Shown piece by piece: positions 11,914 to 22,760 of a stretch of DNA of 55,057 nt. This DNA comes from Lingula anatina (lineage: Eukaryota; Brachiopoda; Lingulata; Lingulida; Lingulidae), in NCBI RefSeq assembly GCF_001039355.2, contig NW_019775392.1, forward strand, positions 129,162-184,218, given 5' to 3'. Position numbers and translations under genes: made by a program. The notes beneath the pieces were generated by a model that had not been told where the DNA came from, ran no database searches, and worked only from the letters and a program-made list of their open reading frames with translations. Position 1 is the first letter of the stretch. Each line of letters starts with the position of its first letter.

Positions 11914-12190
11914 CTACTTTTTTATTTATTATTTTTTTTAAACTTTACTTATTTAAAGAGGGTAAACATGTTAAGCGTAAGCTTATCTTCTACATTGCCC
12001 TCTGTTACCAGTCATTCAACACTGGCATTGTCCCCTACTTCAACCTCTAATATATGCTGAGTGCTAAGCAAGGAGACAGTAGGTACCATTTTTATGATGG
12101 TCTTTGGTGTCACCCGGCTGGGGATTGAACCCACAACCTACTGCACCGGAGGTGAACACTCTACTCAGTACCATTTGAGCCATCCGGTAT
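11914..12190 (-). mobile_element. tRNA-derived SINE-like element
   Basis: Read on the minus strand from about 12190, the head has an A-box-like TGGCTCAAATGGTACTGAGT and a B-box-like GGTTGTGGGTTCAATCCC. A body without coding capacity follows, ending in an A-rich tail (AAAAAAAATAATAAATAAAA near 11914-11935). That layout fits a tRNA-derived SINE. No clear target duplication was found, so the exact ends are approximate. Confidence 0.65.
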
Positions 12191-12557
12191 CGTCGCTATA
12201 TCACCAATGCACGGGACTCGACTTTATTCTGCCACCTTAAGCAGAAGCAACATAAATAAATAAATATTCCTACTTTTCGGACTTTGTCCTCTTATTAAAA
12301 AAAAATATAATATTAAAATAAAACAATGAAGACCGAACGTAAGAGAGGCGATGACATGCAGTCAAAACACACGCGCTCGGTTTATTAGTTGTTTATCATA
12401 TTTGTCGAGTTCATTATTTTCATGGTTTCAGCATCTTCAACTTTGTGCCATCCTATTTAAAACGTGGAATTGCACAAAATTCGTTTAAGAGAAAGCCTAT
12501 GCTGCAACAGTGTAGCGAAAAACCTCTATAGCTGCAATAAGAACAGTGGACAAACTA

Positions 12558-12661
12558 GTCAGATCGCATTTCGGAGTATTAGTCAGAACACCGACAGGAT
12601 GAGCCCGCGGTCGTCCTACAAAATTTGTTCTGGGGTATGATACTCCGAAATGCGATCTGAC
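12558..12661. repeat. 22-base perfect inverted repeat with 60-base spacer
   Basis: 12558-12579 is the exact reverse complement of 12640-12661. The spacer and right flank resemble the inside of the TIR element at 49127-49367 (shared AAAATTTGTTC, then GGGTAT and GAAATGCG, and later GTCTGGTAGTTGGGTA at 12726-12741). This looks like a fragment of that transposon family. Confidence 0.85.
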
Positions 12662-13257
12662 ACACACCTTGAAAACGGGTAGTGTGGTCTGATATACCGG
12701 TTAATTCAGGATCCTAATGTGCCAAGTCTGGTAGTTGGGTAAGCCTGGGTATCTCTGCCAGTTTTGAAGATATAAGGGCCTGAAATTTGCAAAGTCCTGT
12801 TTATGGTCAAAGGTTACATTCAAGGTCACAGTAAGATTGCCGATATATGACTTTCTATTCAAGTGTCAAAAGTATCTATTGGTGTGTCTCTGCTAGTTTT
12901 TGAGTATTTTGCATTTTATTTTGAAAATAAAAAAAAAAGTATGTAGCATCGTGATATTGTATTTTGCAAAAATTGGGCAACTCCTAAACTGCATGGAAAA
13001 CAAAAAATCAAAGAAAAAAGAATTGGACACCACGGAACCCTGTATAGTGTTGCGCTTGACAAGAATATCGTCGGGGGCCATGATCACCCATTTATGTTTC
13101 AGTAAGAGAATGCTATTCCACGTACAGCCAACGCAACAGTAGGCTGGTTAGATGCGAACTGGACCCAGACCCCCCCCAGTGGCCGGCTCAATCACTAGAC
13201 CAAATCCTCCTTAAGAATGTGTATGGTATCCTTGAAAATGGATAACTGAGGGATAAC

Positions 13258-13260
<3 letters not shown>

Positions 13261-13293
<33 letters not shown>
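13261..13293. repeat. Poly(A) run
   Basis: An uninterrupted run of 33 A on the plus strand. Seen directly; no SINE or LINE body could be attached to it. Confidence 0.95.
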
Positions 13294-13294
<1 letters not shown>

Positions 13295-13715
13295 AATGAT
13301 CTCATTCTTTCTTTGTACCCTGTGTGCAAGCAATCATTACACAAACGACACAGATCTTTTCGACTCCACGCACAGACGCGACAGGTGCGTTCTCCAATCC
13401 ATAAGATACTGTACAAATTGCTCAAATGTGGCTGTGATTTTTTTTTACTACGGTTAGTTTATTCTTCGGTTGTACAATCAGTAAATTTTCTTGAAAAAGT
13501 CCCTTTACAAGTTGAATAACAATGATTCATAACATGATTTTCTGTATCACTATACGTATTGCATAAGGGATGGCACGTGTTCGTAGAGGAGTGTATAGAC
13601 ACGTGCAACACTTGTGTGACGTCTTTTTTATAAAACCTGACAGATTTTCTGGTCACCAATCCCAAAAGTCAGAGTGAAGCTTAAGTCGGACGTCACACGC
13701 CTGTCATCTACATGG

Positions 13716-13721
13716 TATAAA
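13716..13721 (+). promoter_or_regulatory. TATA box of receptor A
   Basis: TATAAA lies 103 bases before the start codon, in the context ACGTCAC...ATCTACATGGTATAAA. The same arrangement occurs before receptor B (degenerate TATGAAA near 23180) and before the receptor 5' fragment (35699). Conservation among copies at the same spacing supports a core promoter; activity is inferred. Confidence 0.65.
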
Positions 13722-13818
13722 TGCGTTTCACCAGTAAGACAAATCCAGACTGCTCCAGCTTGTGAACGACTTTGTGGCGCTTTCCTCTGCTCTGTAATCT
13801 TGTTGAGTTGTAAAAGCC

Positions 13819-14952
13819 ATGTCGAATACGACTGAGATGTCGGTCAATGGCAGCTCACTGTTTGAAAAAGACGAAAAGAAAGAGGATATTCCTGATTTGG
13901 CTTTCATCAATCTGTTTTATTTCGTTTTTGGTGGAATCGGGTTTTCTCTCGTTTGTGTGGTTGGCTTTAGTCTGAATTTTCTTTCAGTGGTTGTATTTTC
14001 ACGTTTCGAGAAAAGGACCCCGACTGTATTCCTGCTGATATGCTTAGCAGTGGCCGATAATGTTAACCTTTTAATGACGCTCTTTGACTTCAGTTTCCCG
14101 GCCATGTACCCGTATACAGGGTGGTTCGAAAAATACTTCTTTTCCCGGATGAAACACTTAAGGCTTCTGTATGGGTTGAAATATTCCCTCTTCATGATCC
14201 CACCCTGGTTAGTAGTTCTCGTTACCTCCGACCGTTATTTGCACCTTTGTTCTAAGAACGCCCTTCGAAGTGGAGCAACGGCAAGCATTAAAGTTTGGGC
14301 GTTAAGAGTTGGTGGCGTCGTGATTTTTGCCTTTCTCACCGATGTTCCGCGGTATTTCTTTGGGTCACTGCCAGAGCGTCCTTGTCCCTTGAACACAACG
14401 TCTCCAGTTTTTTGCCTCGGCGCCCCATTACCGGTTTCAGAATACCACAAAGTGTATACTGTTTTTTCTTACATTTTTGTGCACTTTCTGGCTCCTTTCA
14501 TCATCGTCTTGGTTCTGAATGCCAAGATGGCTCACTACATGAGGGTTCTCGCCAAGAACCCGACCATGATTGCCATGCACAAGTTTGGCGTTCATCGTAC
14601 TTTGATAAAAATGACTGTGATCATCGCTATTACCACTTTGGCCGCCTCCTTAACTGTGGCTCTCTCTAGTCTCTTTGGACTCTTTGGAAATCAGGGCCCT
14701 GGTGAACTTCGAGGCATGGTTTTTGTATACCCAGTAATAATAATGGTCTGTACACTAAGCTCATGCGTTAATTTCTTCATTTACGGTCTTTTTGGGAAAC
14801 AATTCAGACGCACTTTGAAGTCGTTATGTTGCCACCGAAAGCCGAAAAAAGAAGGACAAGCTGCTCACGCTGAGGCAGAACGCAACAGAAATGCAGAGCC
14901 AGAAGGGTCAAAGCCAGGAGTGTCAGCTATCTCCACCATAGGTTCTGCTTGA
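13819..14952 (+). CDS. Receptor A: orphan rhodopsin-class 7-TM receptor
   Basis: An uninterrupted 377-aa frame with seven hydrophobic segments at roughly 36-60, 70-95, 118-137, 157-178, 213-234, 263-288 and 300-322. Family motifs seen: N53 in TM1, LAVAD (76-80) in TM2, DRY (138-140) after TM3, and NFFIY (318-322) where NPxxY is usual, followed by an FGKQFR helix-8-like stretch and a charged tail. N-terminal glycosylation sites are N3 and N10. Unusual: no cysteine at the top of TM3, so the canonical link to the second extracellular loop is absent; instead that loop has two cysteines (189, 199). TM6 lacks the CWxP/FxxCWxP proline motif. The ligand is unknown; the overall pattern is peptide- or chemo-receptor-like. 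It is likely a plasma-membrane G-protein-coupled receptor. The start is chosen by match to paralogues. Confidence 0.9.
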   Translation: MSNTTEMSVNGSSLFEKDEKKEDIPDLAFINLFYFVFGGIGFSLVCVVGFSLNFLSVVVFSRFEKRTPTVFLLICLAVADNVNLLMTLFDFSFPAMYPYTGWFEKYFFSRMKHLRLLYGLKYSLFMIPPWLVVLVTSDRYLHLCSKNALRSGATASIKVWALRVGGVVIFAFLTDVPRYFFGSLPERPCPLNTTSPVFCLGAPLPVSEYHKVYTVFSYIFVHFLAPFIIVLVLNAKMAHYMRVLAKNPTMIAMHKFGVHRTLIKMTVIIAITTLAASLTVALSSLFGLFGNQGPGELRGMVFVYPVIIMVCTLSSCVNFFIYGLFGKQFRRTLKSLCCHRKPKKEGQAAHAEAERNRNAEPEGSKPGVSAISTIGSA

Positions 14953-14978
14953 GCAGGAGAGACGAGTCCTTCATTACA

Positions 14979-14984
14979 AGGTAA
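14979..14984 (+). promoter_or_regulatory. Splice donor after the stop of receptor A (3' UTR intron)
   Basis: AAG|GTAAAT occurs 28 bases after the stop codon. Receptor B has AAG|GTAGGT at the equivalent place (24439). Conservation of a strong donor just past the stop suggests an intron in the 3' UTR. The acceptor is not identified. Confidence 0.45.
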
Positions 14985-15010
14985 ATGACCAATATTTGTT
15001 TGCGTTTGAC

Positions 15011-15117
15011 TATTATTATAATAATTATTATTATTATTATTATTGCTGTTGTTGTTGTTATTGTTATTGTTATTATTAAATAGGCTGCACAACGCAAAGT
15101 AGCAAATACTGTAACTG

Positions 15118-15167
<50 letters not shown>
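15011..15167. repeat. (ATT/TTG)n and (TA)n microsatellites
   Basis: ATT-type repeats run into GTTGTT units (15011-15078), and a pure TA run of about 48 bases follows (15119-15167). The TA tract is the left neighbour of the large inverted-repeat element. Confidence 0.95.
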
Positions 15168-15168
<1 letters not shown>

Positions 15169-15170
<2 letters not shown>

Positions 15171-16604
15171 AAAGGCCCAGACCAAATCTAGTCCAATGCA
15201 TAAGAAGCCCAGATCCCCTGTTAATTACGCCCTGGCTGGGCCCAGTCTTTATGGTGTATTTACATTATTAACAGCACAATGGGCAAGTTAATTGACCTAT
15301 TAAATTGGCCAAGCTGCCAGTTTGTTTGTATGGCATGTGCAGTGGATGTCTTAGATCAAGGCATATATTATGATACTTACAGGTGTGGAAAATGAGATAT
15401 AGTTGCATTTCGTTACCTGTGATTTGTATCCATTTTTGATTGATTCTTTAAAATAAGAATACAAATCTGAGATATAAGTTACTCACAGAAGGTAACACTC
15501 AAAATACTGTGAAATGGTCCATCATAAAGACTTTGTTCCAGAAATTTGAACAATTTGTAGTTTAAAATAATGATTGAGTGTTACTTAAAATAGTTACAAA
15601 AAAGAGCCTGCTATTGATAAGCAGGAACTGTAGTGCCAGCCTCAACCCTAATTAGACATTTAGTGAAGTGATCAATGATGTAAAATCACATTCCAAATTG
15701 TATTCTAATGAATCGACTTTATCAGTGTTCCAAACTGGCATAGGTTATTATGTAAATAAAAATTTATTATAACTTTAGGGATTTTTTTTATATAGCTGTG
15801 CCTGCAAATAGAGTAAAGTTTTGCTATTAATCCACACTTTTCTTTGTAATTTATCCTTAAGAAAGTGCAAATATTTTCCCAAAAGGTCAACAAAACATTA
15901 AAGGGCAGACTTTTTCCTATAATCAGTATAAAATCTTGATAATTAAAATAACACACTAACAAATGGAGCCCACCTTTAATTTAACATTTCTATAATAAAT
16001 GTTACTAAATCAGTCTAAGCGCCTTTTCTTTACAAATTAAACATCTTTACAAGTATCATCCTCAGATGTATTTTACAAATCAAAGATAATGAAATACAAC
16101 TATATCTCATTTGCCAGACCTGTAAGTATCATAACATGTGCCTTTATCTAAGACATCCCCTGCACATGCCATACAAACAAACTGGCAGCAATTAACTTGT
16201 CCATCATGCTGTTAACAATGCAAAGACACCATAAAGACCGAGCCAAGCCAGAGCGTAATTAACCTGGGGTCTCCAGGGTTTCTTATGCATACCCGCAAGA
16301 AAACGCAGTAGATACTTCAGCGCAGTAGACTACTGCAATCATACTGCAAACATGCTTCAAATCTGCTTCGATTGGGGAGCTAATTAGCATATTTGAAACA
16401 TGCTTCTATCATGCTGCTAATCTACTGCATTAATGCTCCTCTCTGTACAAACCTATGTACTTTTTGGAGTAGAATTGCAGTAGGCTATGCTGCATTTCTA
16501 CTGCAAATATGCTCCACACCACTACTACTGCGTTAATGCTTTTTTGCTACTTCGATACTACTGCATTTTCGTGCGGGTAGGACCAGATTTGGTCTGGGCC
16601 TTTG

Positions 16605-16605
<1 letters not shown>
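15169..16605. mobile_element. Large non-autonomous inverted-repeat (foldback-like) element
   Basis: The ends are TCAAAGGCCCAGACCAAATC at the left and its near-exact reverse complement at the right. The inverted similarity continues for at least 300 bases per arm (GTTAATTACG, AGTCTTTATGGTGT, CTGCCAGTTTGTTTGTATGG and CTTACAGGT blocks in matching order). There is no transposase frame. It sits between a TA and a CA microsatellite downstream of receptor A and is missing from the parallel position after the receptor 3' fragment near 30105. The right arm carries a nested MITE. Confidence 0.85.
16292..16577. mobile_element. Nested MITE with TA target duplication
   Basis: A 286-base insert within the right arm of the larger element. 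Its TIRs are CCCGCAAGAAAACGCAGTAG (left) and CCCGCACGAAAATGCAGTAG (reversed right), flanked by TA on both sides, as Tc1/mariner-type elements leave. The interior is rich in CTACTGCA and ATGCT words in both orientations. Deleting the insert restores the match between the two arms of the host element. Confidence 0.85.

Positions 16606-16606
<1 letters not shown>

Positions 16607-16643
<37 letters not shown>
16607..16643. repeat. (CA)n microsatellite
   Basis: About 18 CA units directly after the foldback-like element. Seen directly. Confidence 0.95.
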
Positions 16644-16646
<3 letters not shown>

Positions 16647-16677
16647 TGTACACAGAATTCAATTATAAAGCCCATTG

Positions 16678-19050
16678 AGTTCAAGCCTGATTTACCATTT
16701 TGACTTCATAAAAAAGGCGTCAGCGGCAAGATCTAGATTGTTTCACCGTTGGTAAAATGTACCTGCTCTCTCGGCAGTTAGTGTTTTTGTTTCAAAGATG
16801 TAAAATATTTACGTATTTCTTCTTTACAAAAAGTCCCAATTTTCTTTCATTTATTTATTTATTTATTTTTCCTTTCGAAAACCAGCAAGGTCAAACTTAT
16901 TATATTACAAGAAGTCTATTTGTATAATTTAGCGTCGTTCACCTCTCAAGTGCCAACTCGCCATTTGACCTCAGATTTACAGGGGTTATTTAGAGGACAG
17001 AAAACTTTAGAAAAGCAGCATGATTGTACTGTATTAAGTTATTAAAACTACCCTTTTCTTGCATGTACATTGTCAACGATCACCCCTTTTAACATTAAAT
17101 TGTGTTTATTATTTTTATTTCAATATGCGGGGATGTGAGCTTCTCTCACATCTTGGGACCTTTATTTTTTATTTGTGCCAACTTTTTGTTCCAATAGCTG
17201 TTGTTGTTTCACATGTTTTTCTTAATTAATATTGGTTGCACTCATTAACATACTTTATTAATCCTGATATTAATAATATTATGGCAGTTATAAAGTATGG
17301 GGGATTTACGATTATCCCCCCGTTTTTGTAACTTTGTATCTTATTATTTTTCGTCATTAATAAATGACAATTTTCAGTCATATGCACTAAATCTTATTTT
17401 TCTTTGAGCAAAAACAGAGGTTCGTTGTGCTTGTGAACTTTTGGCCACATAAATATACCTTTCCTTCTCATAGGTAACTTCCAGTAAGTTATTTCTTGCA
17501 ATAATGTGGCGTGCCACTATATATTGGTGATTCTAATTATCCATGTACATCTCAATTACGAGGCCTGTTTGCCATGCTATGACTTTAACGAAAGATAAGC
17601 TTTTCCTTACTTATTATGCGCATGTTCTTATAACAATAGAAGTGCGTGTTCAGTGTAATATACTCCTGTGGTAACAGCTTTGATATATGGAAGTCGTGCA
17701 GACACACATCTGTAATAATAGCTGGTCAGATTTAAAAAATAAAAATAAAAAATAAAAAAATAATAATAATAATTATGAAGCGTAAAACTGTCGAAGCTAA
17801 GTTGAGATATTCTGAGATATTCTAAATCGCTACCCTCTTCAAGGGCCGCAGATGAATAATGTGCACTTTTCTCTTACAGTGGAGAAATTTGCCATGAATT
17901 AGTCATAGTCTTATCTGTGGACATCTAGTCTTATCTTTGGATATCTAGTTTTAAAAAATCAATTTGTGGCCTAGGTAGAGATACTAATTAACCGTCAAGC
18001 CCTTTTATCTGTAAGAAGGAACAGTGTACAGTGCAGATAAGTAGCTTTCTAAACGTTAAATTGATACGTTAAACGTTGGATTAGATTTTAGATAAATGCA
18101 TTGGGAGGTTCTGTCTCAATTTTTGTCACACGTTTTATCATCCCCTAACATATCAATAAAACTAGAAAAGCACTCCGAGAGTGTAGCAATTTGTGATTAT
18201 TGTGATTTGTGATTATTGATTGATTAACGATTGATTATTGATCCAGATCACCACCAAAAACTGATCATCTGTTCCTTGGCCCACTTCTGACAGTTCCTGA
18301 AAATTCCATCAAATTCGGTCCATAAATGTTTGAGTTATGTTGATGACAGACAAACAAATAAACAAACAGGGGTGAAAACATAACCTCCTTGGCGGAGGTA
18401 ACAATGTTATAATCGCAAATTCCCTGTTTTTGTGATTAAAATTGGTGAAATCATTTATTTTCTTTAATAATCATCATTTTATTTGCCTAGATATAATTTA
18501 TTTTGTTTCACTGATTTTTATTTCTTTTAAGATAAATTTAAAATAAAAATATCGGCATTTGTGTCATTTTCGATGTATAATTTTCATCTGCATTGGATAA
18601 ATTTTTTTTTTTTTTTTTTTGTTATATAGAGGTAGAGCTGATTGTGTACCTTTGACGCGTGAAGAGTTGCCTCTTTTTTCTTTTTTAGATTACGGTTTAA
18701 TGTACGGACATTTAAACCATGGAGCGTCATGCTATTTAATATTAAAGAGACTTTATTGTATATTTGACTGTGGGTGAAGTAATCCGAAGACGTACACGGA
18801 ATGGAAGACTTTGGCATTTCCAGTTTAGGCAGGGTTTTTATTTTTTCCTGCATCGAATGATTCGAGAGTACCCCTAGAAAGCAAACGTCCGCATAGACAA
18901 TATCCGCGTATATATTGTGGACTTGTATCCACTTATTTCTCTCAAGAAATAATGGTTCACGAACATATTAATGCCGAAAAAACAGTATGACCTCCGTTGG
19001 CTGATCTAGAGCTGACACTGGTGGCATAAGCGGAACGCACATAACTGGTA
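16678..19050. repeat. Segmental duplication block downstream of receptor A
   Basis: From CATTTTGACTTCATAAAAAA to TGGTGGCATAAG this non-coding block parallels 30133-32920, downstream of the receptor 3' fragment, with many substitutions and indels. The order of shared words is preserved throughout (for example GGCAAGATCTAGATTGTTTC, CAATATGCGGGGATGTGAGC, GTAAGAAGGAACAGTGTACA). It shows that the receptor was duplicated together with its downstream flank. No coding sequence is seen. Confidence 0.88.
18163..18402 (-). mobile_element. Interspersed repeat ending CCTTGGCGGAGGTAA
   Basis: About 240 bases, from AGAAAAGCACTCCGAGAGTG to CCTCCTTGGCGGAGGTAA, with a GACAGACAAACAAATAAACA stretch near the end. 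The paralogous sequence at 33262-33300 runs straight through without it, so it is an insertion. The word set (read on the minus strand ACCTCCGCCAAGGAGGTTAT then a simple CTGTTTGTTT stretch) is one I associate with a dispersed animal repeat. The class is uncertain. Confidence 0.65.
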
Positions 19051-20198
19051 TTGGTGGAGTGGACAACGGACAAAAATATCCATATACACAGTGAGCAATC
19101 TTGGAAGGTAGACTTCCTCAAATAAACTATAAATAATTATTTTAAAATATGAGGAGGAACGGATTCAGTTGAACGTGTATTCACTTATTTCCCTCCAGAT
19201 GAATTGATTATTCTGAAAATATCGCCTTTATGGTGAAAGCCCCAGAAATACTGGTATTTCGCCGCATATAGAAACGCCGATGAAAACACGATAACCTCCA
19301 CTGGCAGAGCTGAGAGTTTACTGGCATTGGTGAAATGCACAACTGACATGGCTATTTATACTCTTGATAAATAGTAAAAATCTTACTGACCTGAAAGTAT
19401 ATTAGAACGTCAAGAATTAAACAATAAGAAGGTCACCTTCGTTTGATGAAAAAACGTGATACCTCTCGCTAAACTTCAGAGACTCGAAGACATTGTCAGA
19501 TTTGAAACTACATGTCGTACCTTTGTGTTGTTACACCAGAGATGAATGTTGTATATCATATGCCTGTTACTTTGCTTAGTTTAATTCATCAATGACTGAA
19601 TACAAGGCTTACCATAATAATGGATTCCTTCGCAAACCACGTAAGAAATAATATGCTTATGCACATTATTAATTTTTGTATGGTTTGGAATCTTTAAATC
19701 AAGATATGTAATCACATTTTAGGAGCATCTAATATAATGGAAAATGTGAATATGTCTTTTAAGGCATCATTTATGTATCTGTATTGCTATTTCTATTATG
19801 TTGCTCTCACCAAATACAGATAGCTACTTCTCGTAGCGAACACTTATGTTTACTAGTTACCGTATTATATTAGTTCACCTGGTTATAATAAATTAGATGT
19901 TATGTCTACCTGATTATACTTGTATTTTTTCACTTTTGTTTTGGCACAAATAAATGAACTGGGCTAAATTGAAACGAACTAAAATACTTAATCTGATCAA
20001 AGCGGAGCGTTTGATGCAGTTCCCCATAAATAAGTTATCATAATGATTTATCTATCAAGTTCTACTAAAACGTTATAACATCCTATCCAAGCTCTCGGCC
20101 CCTACAGGCCTTTTTGAGATATGGTGAGATTTTGTACTCCCTCTCCACCGAAACTTTTGGATCACTTTAATTAAAGATAAATCAGTGATAGACTACAA

Positions 20199-20238
<40 letters not shown>

Positions 20239-20455
20239 AAAATCGCTCATACAACAATATGATACAATTGATCTGACGAATATTAACTTGACTACCAAGC
20301 AAATGTTAACTGAATGGACAGCTTTTAATAATCAAGCTGTCTTATTTAATGGTCGCTAATGGACATTGAAACAGTCTGATATCAGCATAGCTATACCGAA
20401 TGGAAGCACTCATTCATTGTCTAAAATTACGTTGGAATATAAGAATTACAATTTT
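19051..20455. other. Non-coding spacer between receptor blocks
   Basis: AT-rich, no supported gene. Contains an (AATA)n microsatellite near 20198-20238. Parts of 19100-19330 echo the preceding block (repeated CACTTATTTC and ATGCCGA-like words), suggesting internal duplication. Confidence 0.5.
20198..20238. repeat. (AATA)n microsatellite
   Basis: About ten tetranucleotide units. Seen directly. Confidence 0.95.
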
Positions 20456-21300
20456 AACCCCCACCTGTTATATTATTTCTAAAAAGAATCCTAATTTGTA
20501 CATTTGCTAGCCACGGTTGAAATTCCTAGCATAGTATATGAAATGATAAGTGATTCTTGAATTTGACTGGTCGATTTTCAACCCCCCATATTATTACTAA
20601 TTAATAGTATCGACCCTTACCTGAAGAAACTTGAGATTGCGACCGGTTGTGATTGGGTTATGTCATGATGGAAGTCTCGCGTGAGTGTCAAAATGGTTGC
20701 ATTGCATGCGTACGAACAGGTCTGGAAAATAGTGGATTTTTTTAATAAGCACAGAACTGTTTGTCCAAACAAATAACCGTACACGCACGGCGATTTGGAA
20801 CTTGCGTATACCATCTGACATGGCAATTTATGTAATTGACAGGTCACAAGATATTACAATCACTTTATGTACACTTAAATTGCATACACCTTGCAAACTG
20901 TTATTAATGTTGACACAGGTATTCAATTAACGCTATACATTTAAAGAAAAAAATATTACCTGGACCTTAACGGTGTTTTTCTGTCAAAAATTCATGAAAT
21001 TCACAAATTGCGAGCCGAACTGCGTGATAGACATATTACATGTAGTTTCGCAAGAATAAAGATAACTGCGTTTAGAATTAAAAACCCTTAATGAGGTGGA
21101 CTTCACATGCAATGAATTGGAATACTAACTCTTCTTTAATGGAGTATAACCATAAACATTACATAAATATGTAAAAAAAAAAAAAAAAAAAAACTTTCAA
21201 TCTCTGAAATAATTCCCCACGAAATTAAACAATAAGTGCACACAGAAGCAATGGGAAACTACATGTATGTGTGAGATCACCTAAAGCAATCACAAATTAT

Positions 21301-21780
21301 ACTATGATGGCCTGTCTGCTTTGCTTGTCGTAACAGCTGCCCTGAATCTGATTTTCAGCGAAATTAACCCAAATACATTCTAACTTCCAACACATGCATG
21401 TTTCTCCAGACAAGAGCCTTTCCATCGGACAGAAAACTTGAAAAAAGCAACACTTCTGCAACAAAAGTGACACTTGTCGGGCGATTGGGCGGGCAGCCAT
21501 TTACTACACTGGAATTTATAATCATTGTATTGAACAAAGACCACTGAGCAAATTTTGATTGTGTTGTTTCACAAGAAGTCTCAAGGGTTTTGTTTTTCCT
21601 GTCTTTACAAAAGGTTCCTTGAGCAAATCATGCTTGCCTTGCTGCATAGGTATCTCATCTCCTTGAACTGGACGACGATAATTACGGGCAGAATATACTT
21701 ATGGTTCGCCTTAACTATGGCTAAGTCTGAACTGCAATGGTATATTACTGCAATTCTAGGTAATTTTCATATTTTGTCTG
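21301..21780. other. Ultra-conserved sub-block with two divergent small ORFs
   Basis: Over about 480 bases I see one substitution (T at 21726, G at 34676) relative to the other block, while flanks show many changes. It contains a minus-strand frame (21500 to 21297, 67 aa, beginning MAARPIARQVSLLLQKC) and a plus-strand frame (21555-21788, 77 aa), divergent and 54 bases apart. The minus frame's stop is not shared: a base change extends it to 89 aa in the other block. Neither product is recognised. It may be regulatory rather than coding. Confidence 0.5.
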
Positions 21781-22730
21781 CTCCCTAGTTGATGTCGAGA
21801 GGTGCGGTTACACAATCATTAAAACTTACATCAAAAACTGCCGGAAACTGTTTAATTTTTCTTTTTATTCTTAATTATATATTCAAAATAATATCTGTCA
21901 CAATTTATGCATCTCAAATTTCTCCATGTCTTTTTGCTGTTAGGATCACTTTTTAACCCTTTCTTTATTTCTTTATGATTTTATGTTACAGATTTTAAGC
22001 GTTTTTTTTTTTTTTTGCATCTCTAATACTCTTTTGATCTTATACTGTTTTCCATCCCAAATACATCTATATAACAAAGCAATTTGGAGGGTAATGATTA
22101 CTGTCAATTTCCTTTACCTACGATATCATTTCTCCTTGATTCACACCATATGTAATAAAACTTCAAATTTTCTTTTGTCATTCACTTACATATCTCGTAT
22201 CATTACCAAGCTGAAAAAAAAAATACTTGATAACAACTAAAATTACATGTAATGATATTAATGACAAAAGGTTACAATTAAGCTACGCGTAGATTATAAT
22301 CTGAATATTGTGCTACATGTACATTTAAAATGGTGGACAGCGTTTTATCGGCTAAAGCGTATGTATGGTGAATAAAAGCAAGCTTTTTTAGAGTAAAAGG
22401 CATATGGCTTTGTGGAGGCGTACCTTTAAAAAATAATAATATTAATAGCAGGAACGGGAAATATTGGCAATTACGTGTGGGACAATAGTTTCATTTGAAT
22501 AAGAAGACTGCTGATAAAATACGCTTGATAACCCTCTACTTACTGCCAGGGAAATATTGGCAATTTTGTCTTCCCTAGGAGGATTACTTTTCATATGGTG
22601 AGATAATACGTTTAAACCCCTCTTTCTTACTGCCTGTCAAAGTACTTTCTTCCTCTTATTTACCACGTTATTATTAGACAAGATGAAGTAATTTTCTTCT
22701 ATTAACAGCTAATATTGACAGCTTATATTA

Positions 22731-22760
22731 CCTCCAATATTGAAGACAATATTGGAGGTT
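22731..22760. repeat. 13-base perfect inverted repeat
   Basis: ACCTCCAATATTG, four bases, then its exact reverse complement. It lies at the junction of the sequence that the parallel block at 35672 lacks. It could be a deletion hotspot or a hairpin. Confidence 0.8.

Larger units (their letters stand above)
10292..13700. other. Intergenic region between PPIH copy and receptor A
   Basis: No firm gene. Contents: a second copy of an AT-rich repeat (about 10430-10520), an ATTT microsatellite (10623-10671), a two-unit tandem repeat (about 11095-11177), one possible orphan terminal exon (11287-11401), a tRNA-derived SINE-like sequence (about 11914-12190), a 22-base perfect inverted repeat (12558-12661) and an A33 run (13261-13293). 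Confidence 0.6.

Noticed and set aside
14235-14450. Antisense frame to receptor A, also present antisense to B (23694-23909)
   Set aside because: Its conservation follows from conservation of the receptor on the other strand; no independent signal.
14865-15172. Asn-rich and Ile/Tyr-rich minus-strand frames
   Set aside because: Pure translation of ATT and TA microsatellites.
20617-20847. Minus-strand frame MTCQLHKLPCQMVY..., similar to 33508-33792
   Set aside because: The two copies diverge by frame-changing indels, so a conserved protein is unlikely.
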